Of a stretch of 7,830 nucleotides of DNA, positions 1 through 5,954 are shown in pieces. The notes under the pieces are model-generated. The model saw only the letters and a program-made list of their open reading frames with translations. It had not been told where the DNA came from and ran no database searches. The stretch comes from JAGTVG01 sp964389805 (GTDB lineage Bacteria; Bacteroidota; Bacteroidia; Cytophagales; Cyclobacteriaceae): contig CAYMFU010000250.1 of NCBI GenBank assembly GCA_964389805.1, positions 1 to 7,830 of the forward strand, read 5' to 3'. The position numbers and the translations under genes were made by a program. Position 1 is the stretch's first letter, and every line of letters starts with the position of its first letter.

Positions 1-21
1 CCTTCCCGATCTTAAAAGATT

Positions 22-29
22 TAAATTTG
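22..29 (+). promoter_or_regulatory. Candidate Bacteroidota -7 promoter element
   Basis: The sequence TAAATTTG fits the Bacteroidota sigma-ABfr -7 consensus TAnnTTTG and lies 23 nt upstream of the NlpC/P60 start. No TTG-type -33 element is seen at the expected distance, because the window begins there with CCTTCCCG. In AT-rich DNA this match can easily be chance. It is the only clean TAnnTTTG match I noticed in the intergenic regions I scanned. Confidence 0.25.
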
Positions 30-52
30 AATATTGATTAAATTTTTGGAAT

Positions 53-1237
53 ATGGTCAAGATACATGTATTGAGAAAATTGGTCTTTTTCCCAATTTTG
101 ATTCTTTTATCCTGTTCTGATGAAGAGCATGGAATTGATGGTATACTCTTATCAGTAAAAGAGCACTTTGTTCCTGATTCCCGGGTAGGAATTTTCGATG
201 TTACCTTGACTAATTCAGGTGATGGATTTCATTTCGAAGGGGAGACGGACAATCCAGGTGCTCTGAAGGCATTAATTGACAGCCTTAATGAATTGAATAT
301 TTTATACGATATCGAGGTAGATATACTACCTCGGGAACAATTGGGTGACAGGAATTTAGGACTTGTAAATATATCTGTCTGCAATGTGAGGAAAGAACCC
401 ATGCATTCTTCCGAACTGATAACCCAGGGAATCTTAGGGGCTCCAGTAAAAGTCCTGAAGAAAAAAGGCGGTTGGTATCTTATTCAAACACCCGATAAAT
501 ATCTTGGATGGGTTGATGGAGGAGGCATTGCATGGTATTCTCCTGAAGATTTTGAGAATAATTTAAAGAGAACAAAGATAATTTTTACCGGAATTTACGG
601 ATTTTCTTACCAGAAACCGGAAGAAGATTCAAGAACAATCTCAGACCTTACATCCGGGAATGTCCTGTTTTTAGAAGAAATCCTGGAATTCTATTACAAA
701 ATTTCCTATCCTGACGGGCGCATTGGGTTTATAAAAAAATCAGAATCCGAGATTTTCAATGACTGGCTGAGGAATAGTGATCTTGATCCTCAAAAATTAA
801 TATCTGTAGCCTATAATTTGATAGGCATTCCTTACTTATGGGGAGGAACTTCATCAAAAGGCATGGATTGCAGTGGTTTTACCAAAACCGTTTATTTTAT
901 GAATGGTTATATGCTCCCGAGAGATGCCTCACAGCAGGTGCATATCGGCATGCTGGTAGACGATAAAAAGGACTTTAACAGCCTTGAAAAGGGCGACTTA
1001 TTGTTTTTTGGCCGATCGGCCTCTGATTCTACACAAGAAAAAGTAGTCCATGTAGGAATTTGGATAGGGGATATGAAATTCATTCACGCTTCCGGGGATA
1101 TTCATGTGAGCAGTATGGATCCTGCATCTGAGCAATTTGATGAGTATAACCTGAATCGATACTTGCGTACAAAACGATTGGCAGGATCAGAAGATCAGAA
1201 AAAATTAACCGTGGGCAACAAGTATTTTTCTTTATAA
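53..1237 (+). CDS. NlpC/P60 family lipoprotein, predicted gamma-D-glutamyl-diamino acid endopeptidase
   Basis: This is a predicted envelope peptidase cutting peptidoglycan stem peptides, probably between D-Glu and the diamino acid, as in the YkfC / dipeptidyl-peptidase VI group. The 394-aa product starts with a lipoprotein signal ending LLSC (lipid Cys21), followed by SDEE. Residues about 30-100 form an N-terminal module (RVGIFDV, then FEGETDNPGALKALIDSL). An SH3-like domain covers about 104-160 (NVRKEP, TQGILGAPVKVL, GWYLIQTPDKYLGWV) and a second covers about 175-232. The NlpC/P60 domain covers about 245-375 with the full catalytic set: Cys273 in MDCSGF, His333 in VVHVGIW and His345 in FIHAS. 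The architecture matches Bacteroidota homologues that recycle or trim muropeptides. An in-frame stop at 35-37 limits the start, and ATG 53 gives a proper signal peptide. It appears monocistronic: 189 nt separate it from the next gene. The domain call is firm; the exact bond cleaved is inferred from the family. Confidence 0.93.
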   Translation: MVKIHVLRKLVFFPILILLSCSDEEHGIDGILLSVKEHFVPDSRVGIFDVTLTNSGDGFHFEGETDNPGALKALIDSLNELNILYDIEVDILPREQLGDRNLGLVNISVCNVRKEPMHSSELITQGILGAPVKVLKKKGGWYLIQTPDKYLGWVDGGGIAWYSPEDFENNLKRTKIIFTGIYGFSYQKPEEDSRTISDLTSGNVLFLEEILEFYYKISYPDGRIGFIKKSESEIFNDWLRNSDLDPQKLISVAYNLIGIPYLWGGTSSKGMDCSGFTKTVYFMNGYMLPRDASQQVHIGMLVDDKKDFNSLEKGDLLFFGRSASDSTQEKVVHVGIWIGDMKFIHASGDIHVSSMDPASEQFDEYNLNRYLRTKRLAGSEDQKKLTVGNKYFSL

Positions 1238-1257
1238 TAGATAAACTTATGATTTAA

Positions 1258-1287
1258 GTAAGAATATGTAAGATACTGTAAATCAAA
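1258..1287. repeat. Three GTAA direct repeats at 10-bp spacing
   Basis: GTAAGAATAT, GTAAGATACT and GTAAATCAAA follow one another, so GTAA begins at 1258, 1268 and 1278, one helical turn apart. They sit in the AT-rich gap after the NlpC/P60 gene. They could be a phased protein-binding site or a bent-DNA element. The region is low in complexity, so chance is a serious alternative. Confidence 0.3.
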
Positions 1288-1322
1288 TAGTTTAAAAATT
1301 ATTAAAAAAACACAATTTTCTT

Positions 1323-1348
1323 ACTTGCGTATTGCAAGTCCTCTTTTT
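1323..1348 (+). terminator. Inverted repeat with T-run, possible weak terminator or operator
   Basis: A perfect 6-bp inverted repeat, ACTTGC (1323-1328) and GCAAGT (1334-1339), encloses the 5-nt loop GTATT. It is followed by CCTC and then TTTTT (1344-1348). It lies 85 nt after the NlpC/P60 stop and 78 nt before the next start. The stem has only three G-C pairs, so it would be a weak intrinsic terminator. A dyad operator for the downstream pair of genes is equally possible. Confidence 0.35.
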
Positions 1349-1426
1349 AATGTGTTATTCTGATTTTTAATGCGGTTCTTTCCATCACGAAACAGCAGAA
1401 ATTTGTTCAACAATTAATGATGTGTT

Positions 1427-1651
1427 ATGGAACAGACCGTAGAAGGAACTGAAACAGCTTATGAATTTTTACTTAGAAAAGGTATTAGAAAAGTTCATCA
1501 ACCACATAAAAGATACAACCTTTCAGTAGCAGAATTGATAGATTTCCTGAATGAATATGCAGAAATATCTGTACAGGATCAGCAGGATTCAGGATATTTC
1601 ACTGATTCTGTAAATTTTCGTTTCAGTGCGAACAATGATATTGTAATCTAG
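1427..1651 (+). CDS. Small hypothetical protein, 74 aa
   Basis: I do not recognise this protein. It is 74 aa with no signal peptide, no transmembrane segment and no cysteine, so it is probably cytoplasmic. The first half is charged and probably helical, with a basic patch (RKGIRKVHQPHKRYN, about 18-31) followed by an acidic helix (VAELIDFLNEYAEI, about 34-47). The second half is polar (QDQQDSGYFTDS, then NFRFSANNDIVI), suggesting a short beta end. ATG 1427 is chosen because the nearby ATGs at 1417 and 1420 are in another frame. The stop is 37 nt before the outer-membrane barrel gene, on the same strand and with no terminator between them, so the two are likely cotranscribed. It is a plausible real gene rather than noise because of that placement and its protein-like composition, but it has no other support. 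Confidence 0.6.
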   Translation: MEQTVEGTETAYEFLLRKGIRKVHQPHKRYNLSVAELIDFLNEYAEISVQDQQDSGYFTDSVNFRFSANNDIVI

Positions 1652-1688
1652 CGTTATATATCAGTAAATAATCCAATTCTAAAGGATC

Positions 1689-2291
1689 ATGAAAAAAATA
1701 TATTTAACACTAGCATTACTAAGCATATGCACACTTTCCTTTGCGGGACCAGGTCTTGGTATAAAAGGAGGGGCAAATTTTGCCACACAAAAAGCAAATT
1801 CAATATTACCATCCGTTGAGATCAGTACATCCAATATCACTGGATTTGTTGGCGGGGCTTATTTGAATTATTTCTTTGGAGATAAAAGTGCGATACAACT
1901 GGAATTATTATACTCTCGAAAAGGCTCTGTCAGTGAAATTCTTCTTGGGGGATCACCAGTTCAATCAAATGATAATAAGTTAACCTACTTTGATATTCCT
2001 GTATTGTTCAGATGGCAAGTCATAAAATTCCTGAATATACATGCAGGTCCTCAATTCAGTATTTTAACTAAAGCAGTAACTGAGGATGGTACGACTACAG
2101 AAGATATCAAGGATGAATTGAAAAATAGTGATTTTGGACTTATTATAGGTGCGGAAGCCAATTTGCCCTTGAGATTAAATTTAACGGCCCGGTATATATA
2201 CGGACTCAGCAATGTTTCAGAAATTGAAGAAATAGAAATAAATAACTCGACATTTCAGTTGACCCTGGGAATCAGGTTAATCGGCAATTAA
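1689..2291 (+). CDS. PorT-like outer-membrane beta-barrel protein
   Basis: This is a predicted small outer-membrane barrel of the OMP_b-brl_2 type (PF13568), widespread in Bacteroidota and mostly of unknown function. The 200-aa product begins with a Sec signal peptide ending about LSFA-GP (residues 1-19). The mature protein opens with GLGIKGGANFAT, the typical first strand. Alternating amphipathic strands follow: GFVGGAYLNYFF (52-63), AIQLELLYSRKGS (68-80), LTYFDIPVLFRWQV (98-111), LNIHAGPQFSILT (115-127), FGLIIGAEANLPLRLNLTARYIYGL (149-173), and a terminal strand STFQLTLGIRLIGN. The YFDIPVL and GPQF motifs are characteristic. The family is not a pore by default, and a structural or anchoring role is possible. 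AAAGGA lies only 2 nt before the ATG, too close for a good ribosome site. The gene follows the 74-aa unknown by 37 nt and ends at a strong terminator. Confidence 0.88.
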   Translation: MKKIYLTLALLSICTLSFAGPGLGIKGGANFATQKANSILPSVEISTSNITGFVGGAYLNYFFGDKSAIQLELLYSRKGSVSEILLGGSPVQSNDNKLTYFDIPVLFRWQVIKFLNIHAGPQFSILTKAVTEDGTTTEDIKDELKNSDFGLIIGAEANLPLRLNLTARYIYGLSNVSEIEEIEINNSTFQLTLGIRLIGN

Positions 2292-2318
2292 TTTTTTGAT
2301 TTTAACTGTCTATAGGTA

Positions 2319-2350
2319 GGTCCCGCCATTGTGGCGGGACCATTTTTTTT
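2319..2350 (+). terminator. Strong rho-independent terminator
   Basis: A 10-bp perfect stem, GGTCCCGCCA (2319-2328) and TGGCGGGACC (2332-2341), closes on a 3-nt loop TTG. It is followed by ATTTTTTTT (2342-2350). It sits 28 nt after the barrel gene's stop and is by far the most GC-rich hairpin in the window. It separates the 1427-2291 unit from the DUF1080 set that starts at 2486. Confidence 0.93.
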
Positions 2351-2485
2351 GCTTTTACTGCAAATTACATGATAAGAATTCACTATCTGCTGCATTTTTT
2401 AGTCTGAACCACAAATAATCTCCATGAATTTTATTTAAATTACAGTTGGATTTTTTTAACCTGCAATAATAAAATATACTGAATT

Positions 2486-3337
2486 ATGAAAAAGATAGTG
2501 GTTACTGCAACTGTACTGTTTATGGTTATCGGATCATATGCGCAAAATCAATCAGATGAGAACTGGATCCAGCTTTTTAACGGGAAGGATCTGGATGAAT
2601 GGCGTGTAAAGATCAACGGTTATGAATTAGACGATAACTTTGGTAATACGTTTTACGTGGAAGATGGTCTGATGAAGGTGAAATATGATGAATATGATAA
2701 ATTTGATAACAAATTCGGCCATATATTTTACAAAAAACCATTTTCATATTACAAAATTGCCGTAGAGTACAGGTTTGTGGGGGAACAGGCTCCCGAAGGA
2801 CCTGCATGGGCTTACAGGAACAGTGGCATCATGGTGCATGGCCAGCCACCTCATTCTATGGAAAAAGATCAGAATTTTCCAATCTCCATAGAAGTTCAGC
2901 TTCTTGGCGGTGACGGAGAAAATAAAAGACCTACGGCCAATGTCTGTACACCGGGAACAGAAATCGAGATGAAGGGAGAAATGGTTAAGGACCATTGTAC
3001 CAATTCAAAATCAAAAACATATCATGGTGACCAGTGGGTCAGACTGGAAGTTGTGGTAATGGGTGATGATTTTATCAGTCATATCATGGAAGGAGAAGAA
3101 GTAATTTACTATACGGCCCCGCAAATTGGCGGTGGAACGGTAAGTAATTTTAACGAGGCAATCAAGAAAGATGGTAAACTTCTTACCGGAGGGTATATTT
3201 CTCTTCAAAGTGAATCACACCCAATTGAATTCCGGAAGGTGGAAGTGCTGGAACTGGAAGGTTGCATGGATCCCAAAGCCAGGAATTATAAGACTTATTA
3301 CGTAAAATCTAATAAGTTAAGGTGTGTGTATGATTAG
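2486..3337 (+). CDS. Exported DUF1080 (3-keto-disaccharide hydrolase family) protein with Cys-bearing C-terminal tail
   Basis: This is a PF06439 protein. Characterised members act on 3-keto-glycosides by hydrolysis or elimination; the substrate here is unknown. The 283-aa product has a Sec signal peptide (MKKIVVTATVLFMVIGSYAQ, cleavage near 20/21). The concanavalin-like jelly-roll domain covers about 26-257, with family landmarks WIQLFNGKDLDEWR (27-40), NSGIMVHGQ (112-120), SIEVQLLGGD (134-143), TYHGDQWVRLEVVV (178-191) and GGYISLQSESHPIEFRKVEV (235-254). Cys154 and Cys171 could pair in the periplasm. The tail (258-283) reads EGCMDPKARNY and ends RCVYD; it resembles the short GC-DP-A-NY-C motif of secreted Bacteroidota proteins. 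A strong terminator lies upstream, so this is probably the first gene of the three-gene set. The next start is 154 nt downstream. The family call is firm, but activity and substrate are inferred. Confidence 0.92.
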   Translation: MKKIVVTATVLFMVIGSYAQNQSDENWIQLFNGKDLDEWRVKINGYELDDNFGNTFYVEDGLMKVKYDEYDKFDNKFGHIFYKKPFSYYKIAVEYRFVGEQAPEGPAWAYRNSGIMVHGQPPHSMEKDQNFPISIEVQLLGGDGENKRPTANVCTPGTEIEMKGEMVKDHCTNSKSKTYHGDQWVRLEVVVMGDDFISHIMEGEEVIYYTAPQIGGGTVSNFNEAIKKDGKLLTGGYISLQSESHPIEFRKVEVLELEGCMDPKARNYKTYYVKSNKLRCVYD

Positions 3338-3343
3338 ATCCTA

Positions 3344-3442
3344 GTGGAATTTCATAATGAGGTCCCGGACAATGGTGCCTTGCCATTGGTAATCCTCGAG
3401 CAATTGATTAATGAATATATTCAGGATAAGTTAAACACCTGA
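3344..3442 (+). other. Short open frame downstream of, and in frame with, the DUF1080 gene
   Basis: After the TAG stop at 3335-3337, the same frame stays open for 34 codons to TGA at 3440-3442. From GTG 3344 it would encode about 32 residues, with a protein-like stretch NGALPLVILEQLINEYIQDK. It could be a tiny ORF or a chance open run. The DUF1080 protein already ends at its usual C-terminal tail, so a lost extension is unlikely. There is no ribosome site or homology argument for it. Confidence 0.15.
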
Positions 3443-3491
3443 TTTTTAAGAATTGCCAGGAATTGAGGTAAGAAAATACGTGTTAAAAGAA

Positions 3492-5096
3492 ATGAGGAAG
3501 CTAAAATTATATTTACTTTTTGGTTGCTCAATAGTAGTGATTTCCTGCGATCAGGAACATTCGACTGAATCCGAAATTGAGGAAGCCCTTCACAATGCCA
3601 GGTTAGCCAATGAAGGATTTTCAAGATGTATGGCCTACCGGGATGCATGGTTGGATTATGCCGATCCCAGCACTGGGCTTATTCCCAGGAATTTAGATAA
3701 GGGGGTAGATATCTGGAATGCCCAAGATGCCGCGGCGGATAATTATCCGTTTATGGTGTTGACCAGTTCTATACTTGACGATGAAATGTATCAAGGGTTG
3801 ATGCTGGAAATGCTCAATACTGAAAAGGAATTAACCTCCAGGGTTAATACCCTGCCTGATACATGGTCTTTTTCTAAAAAGTATTTCTTGAATGATTCCA
3901 TAAATATGGATCAGATCATTTTCGGGAGTTCCGAATATATCAAGGACGGATTGTTGCCTTTAATGGAATATCTCGGAAAAACACCCTGGACAGACAGGAT
4001 GCTGGAGATGCTTGATGACCTGAATAATGAGGTTGATGTAGTTACAACCATGCAGGGGAAATTTGGCCGTGCTCCATTGGATGAAGTAAATGGTGAACTT
4101 CTACAGGTATTATCCAGGGTTTACTGGCTGACTGGGAATGATAAATATCTGGATTGGGCTTATAAAATAGGAGACTTTTATCTTTCAGATGAAAATCTTC
4201 CAACAAATCAGGATTATTTGCGACTCAGGGATCATGGGTGTGAGATCATTTCCGGATTATGTGAATTATATGTTACAACCAGTTTCATTGATGAAGATAA
4301 AAAACAGGAATTTAAAGTACCATTATATAGGATGCTCGACCGGATCCTGGAAGTTGGAAGAAATGATCATGGTATGTTCTTTAATGCGATTAATCCCAGG
4401 ACAGGAGAGGTTATTGAGGAACAAATTGCTGATACATGGGGATATACCCTGAATGGATATTATGCTGTTTATTTAATTGATGGTACTGAAAGGTATAATA
4501 ACTCGGTCCTCGAAGCACTTGAAAATATTCATCATTATAAAAATCATCCCTGGGAAGGAGAAAGTGCTGATGGCTATGCAGATGCCATTGAAAGTGCCTT
4601 GAATTTGTACAATAGAGTTCCTTTTGATCCTGTTGCGGATTGGATTGACACTGAAACTGAGATAATGTGGAACAAACAACAGGAAAGCGGGATCATCGAG
4701 GGATGGCATGGTGATGGGAATTTTGCGCGAACGACCATCATGTATTGCCTATGGAATACACAGGGTATAACCATTAATCCATGGAGAGAAGATGTCATTT
4801 TTGGAGCTATTATCAGGGATAACCAATTGATATTCGTCATTGAATCGGAAAAGCCATGGAAAGGCAAAATTCTTTTTGATCAGGAACGGCACCGAAATGT
4901 TCTGAATATGCCTTTGGATTATCCAAGGATCAACCAGTTTCCTGAATGGTTCACCGTTCTTGAGAACAATTCTTATAGTTTAAATGGATTGAACAATAAG
5001 ATCTCAGAAAAATATCCGGCACAGGACCTGATCAATGGCATAGAAATGGAAATTGATCAGGATAAAACCTATGTATTTGAATTAATAATCAACTAA
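3492..5096 (+). CDS. Uncharacterised lipoprotein, probable alpha/alpha-toroid glycoside-active protein
   Basis: I do not recognise a named family. The ATG at 3492 is preferred over the in-frame TTG at 3453, because only the shorter 534-aa form puts the lipoprotein signal at the N-terminus (MRKLKLYLLFGCSIVVISC, lipid Cys19, then DQEHSTESEIEE). Residues about 30-425 are largely helical with repeats like those of six-hairpin toroid enzymes: SRVYWLTGNDKYLDWAYKI (208-226) and LNGYYAVYLIDGTERYNNSV (320-339). Polar clusters at predicted helix ends could line a cavity: DIWNAQDAAADNYPF (73-87), GRAPLDEVNGE (192-202), RLRDHGCE (244-251), DTWGYTLNGYY (314-324) and GWHGDGNFARTT (404-415). About 433-534 looks all-beta, ending YVFELIIN. 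It lies between two DUF1080 genes, 60 nt before the second. A glycosidase, lyase or binding role is inferred from fold style and context, not from a motif match. Confidence 0.8.
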   Translation: MRKLKLYLLFGCSIVVISCDQEHSTESEIEEALHNARLANEGFSRCMAYRDAWLDYADPSTGLIPRNLDKGVDIWNAQDAAADNYPFMVLTSSILDDEMYQGLMLEMLNTEKELTSRVNTLPDTWSFSKKYFLNDSINMDQIIFGSSEYIKDGLLPLMEYLGKTPWTDRMLEMLDDLNNEVDVVTTMQGKFGRAPLDEVNGELLQVLSRVYWLTGNDKYLDWAYKIGDFYLSDENLPTNQDYLRLRDHGCEIISGLCELYVTTSFIDEDKKQEFKVPLYRMLDRILEVGRNDHGMFFNAINPRTGEVIEEQIADTWGYTLNGYYAVYLIDGTERYNNSVLEALENIHHYKNHPWEGESADGYADAIESALNLYNRVPFDPVADWIDTETEIMWNKQQESGIIEGWHGDGNFARTTIMYCLWNTQGITINPWREDVIFGAIIRDNQLIFVIESEKPWKGKILFDQERHRNVLNMPLDYPRINQFPEWFTVLENNSYSLNGLNNKISEKYPAQDLINGIEMEIDQDKTYVFELIIN

Positions 5097-5156
5097 TTTA
5101 GCGGTTCGATAATCTCCTATTTTCAGAATCCAGATTAAATCATTAATGCAATAGAA

Positions 5157-5837
5157 ATGAATAAAAAATATCTGCTCCTTTTTACGCTTACATTTTTACT
5201 GGGTGCCGGAACATCCTATTCCCAGAGTGTACCAAACAGTCTGACCGATGAGGAAAAATCTGAGGGATATACCTTGTTGTTCAATGGAAAGAACCTGGAT
5301 GGCTGGACCGGGAATAAAAAGAGTTATGTGGTGGAGGATGATTATATTGTCATTCGTCCGGTAAAAGGCGGAGGAGGAAATTTATATACTGAAAAGGAAT
5401 ATGCTGATTTTATTTTTCGGTTTGAGTTTAAACTAACCCCGGGAGCAAACAACGGACTGAGTATCAGGGCACCTTCGAAGGGTAATGCCGCATATAGTGG
5501 AATGGAACTTCAGATCATAGACAATACTGCGGAAAAGTATGCCGAGCTGGAACCTTACCAGTATCATGGCTCTCTGTATGGAGTAGCCCCGGCAAAGAGA
5601 GGATTTTTAAAACCAGTCGGGGAGTGGAACCAGCAGGAAGTTCAGGTTAAGGGAACCACAGTGAAGGTAATTCTAAATGGTACTACCATTCTGGATACCG
5701 ATTTTCAAAAAGCTATTGATGAGGGTACTATGGATCATAAAGAACACCCTGGATTGTTAAGGGAAAAAGGCCATATAGGTTTCCTTGGTCACGGTGATGT
5801 GGTGCGATTCAGAAACATCAGGATCAGGGAATTATAA
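5157..5837 (+). CDS. Exported DUF1080 (3-keto-disaccharide hydrolase family) protein, compact form
   Basis: This is a single-domain PF06439 protein of 226 aa, close to the family's minimal size. A Sec signal peptide ends about TSYSQ-S (residue 23), so it is periplasmic or secreted and not lipidated. Landmarks are EGYTLLFNGKNLDGWTG (36-52), VVEDDYIVI (58-66), NLYTEKEYADFIFRFEFKL (75-93), NNGLSIRAP (98-106), GMELQIIDN (115-123), YQYHGSLYGVAPAKRGFLKP (134-153), GEWNQQEVQVKG (155-166), LNG (173-175) and GHIGFLGHGDVVRFRNIRI (205-223). These match the canonical family far better than the upstream 283-aa copy does, and it lacks that protein's cysteine tail. It starts 60 nt after the toroid-like lipoprotein, consistent with one operon. 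The expected reaction is cleavage of a 3-keto-glycoside; the enzyme producing the 3-keto group is not in the window. Confidence 0.94.
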   Translation: MNKKYLLLFTLTFLLGAGTSYSQSVPNSLTDEEKSEGYTLLFNGKNLDGWTGNKKSYVVEDDYIVIRPVKGGGGNLYTEKEYADFIFRFEFKLTPGANNGLSIRAPSKGNAAYSGMELQIIDNTAEKYAELEPYQYHGSLYGVAPAKRGFLKPVGEWNQQEVQVKGTTVKVILNGTTILDTDFQKAIDEGTMDHKEHPGLLREKGHIGFLGHGDVVRFRNIRIREL

Positions 5838-5909
5838 TCTTTACTACCCTGCACTTATCAGATTCAATCAATAGTCTCTATTTATTTTGTGCATATTAAT
5901 TTTAAGAAA

Positions 5910-5940
5910 ATAGTATCGGATTACTATGCCTTGGGTAATC
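5910..5940. repeat. Two overlapping, mutually exclusive inverted repeats between convergent genes
   Basis: ATAGTA (5910-5915) pairs with TACTAT (5922-5927) across a 6-nt loop. GATTAC (5919-5924) pairs with GTAATC (5935-5940) across a 10-nt loop. The two share bases 5922-5924, so only one can form. On the minus strand the second is followed within about 10 nt by TTTTCTT, so it might weakly terminate the SDR transcript. Both stems are short and AT-rich. The rest of the 117-nt gap shows nothing else. Confidence 0.25.
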
Positions 5941-5954
5941 GCATGTGAATAGGT

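Noticed and set aside
9..20. ATCTT-AA-AAGAT palindrome near the left edge as a terminator of an upstream gene
   Set aside because: Five weak A-T-rich pairs with a 2-nt loop cannot form a stable hairpin; no coding evidence upstream is visible.
2613..3208. Minus-strand open frames inside the first DUF1080 gene
   Set aside because: They lie antisense to a well-supported gene, have no recognisable domain or signal, and look like shadow frames.
3370..3388. CAATGG/CCATTG hairpin after the first DUF1080 gene as a terminator
   Set aside because: Six-bp stem with no T-run after it; more likely incidental or part of the short open frame.
3413..3422. GAATATATTC palindrome as an operator
   Set aside because: Short AT palindrome expected by chance in AT-rich DNA; no second copy or promoter noticed nearby.
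4189..4867. Open frames in other phases and on the minus strand within the 534-aa lipoprotein gene
   Set aside because: The main frame has a continuous protein-like sequence with a lipobox; the others show low-complexity, Met-rich or random composition.
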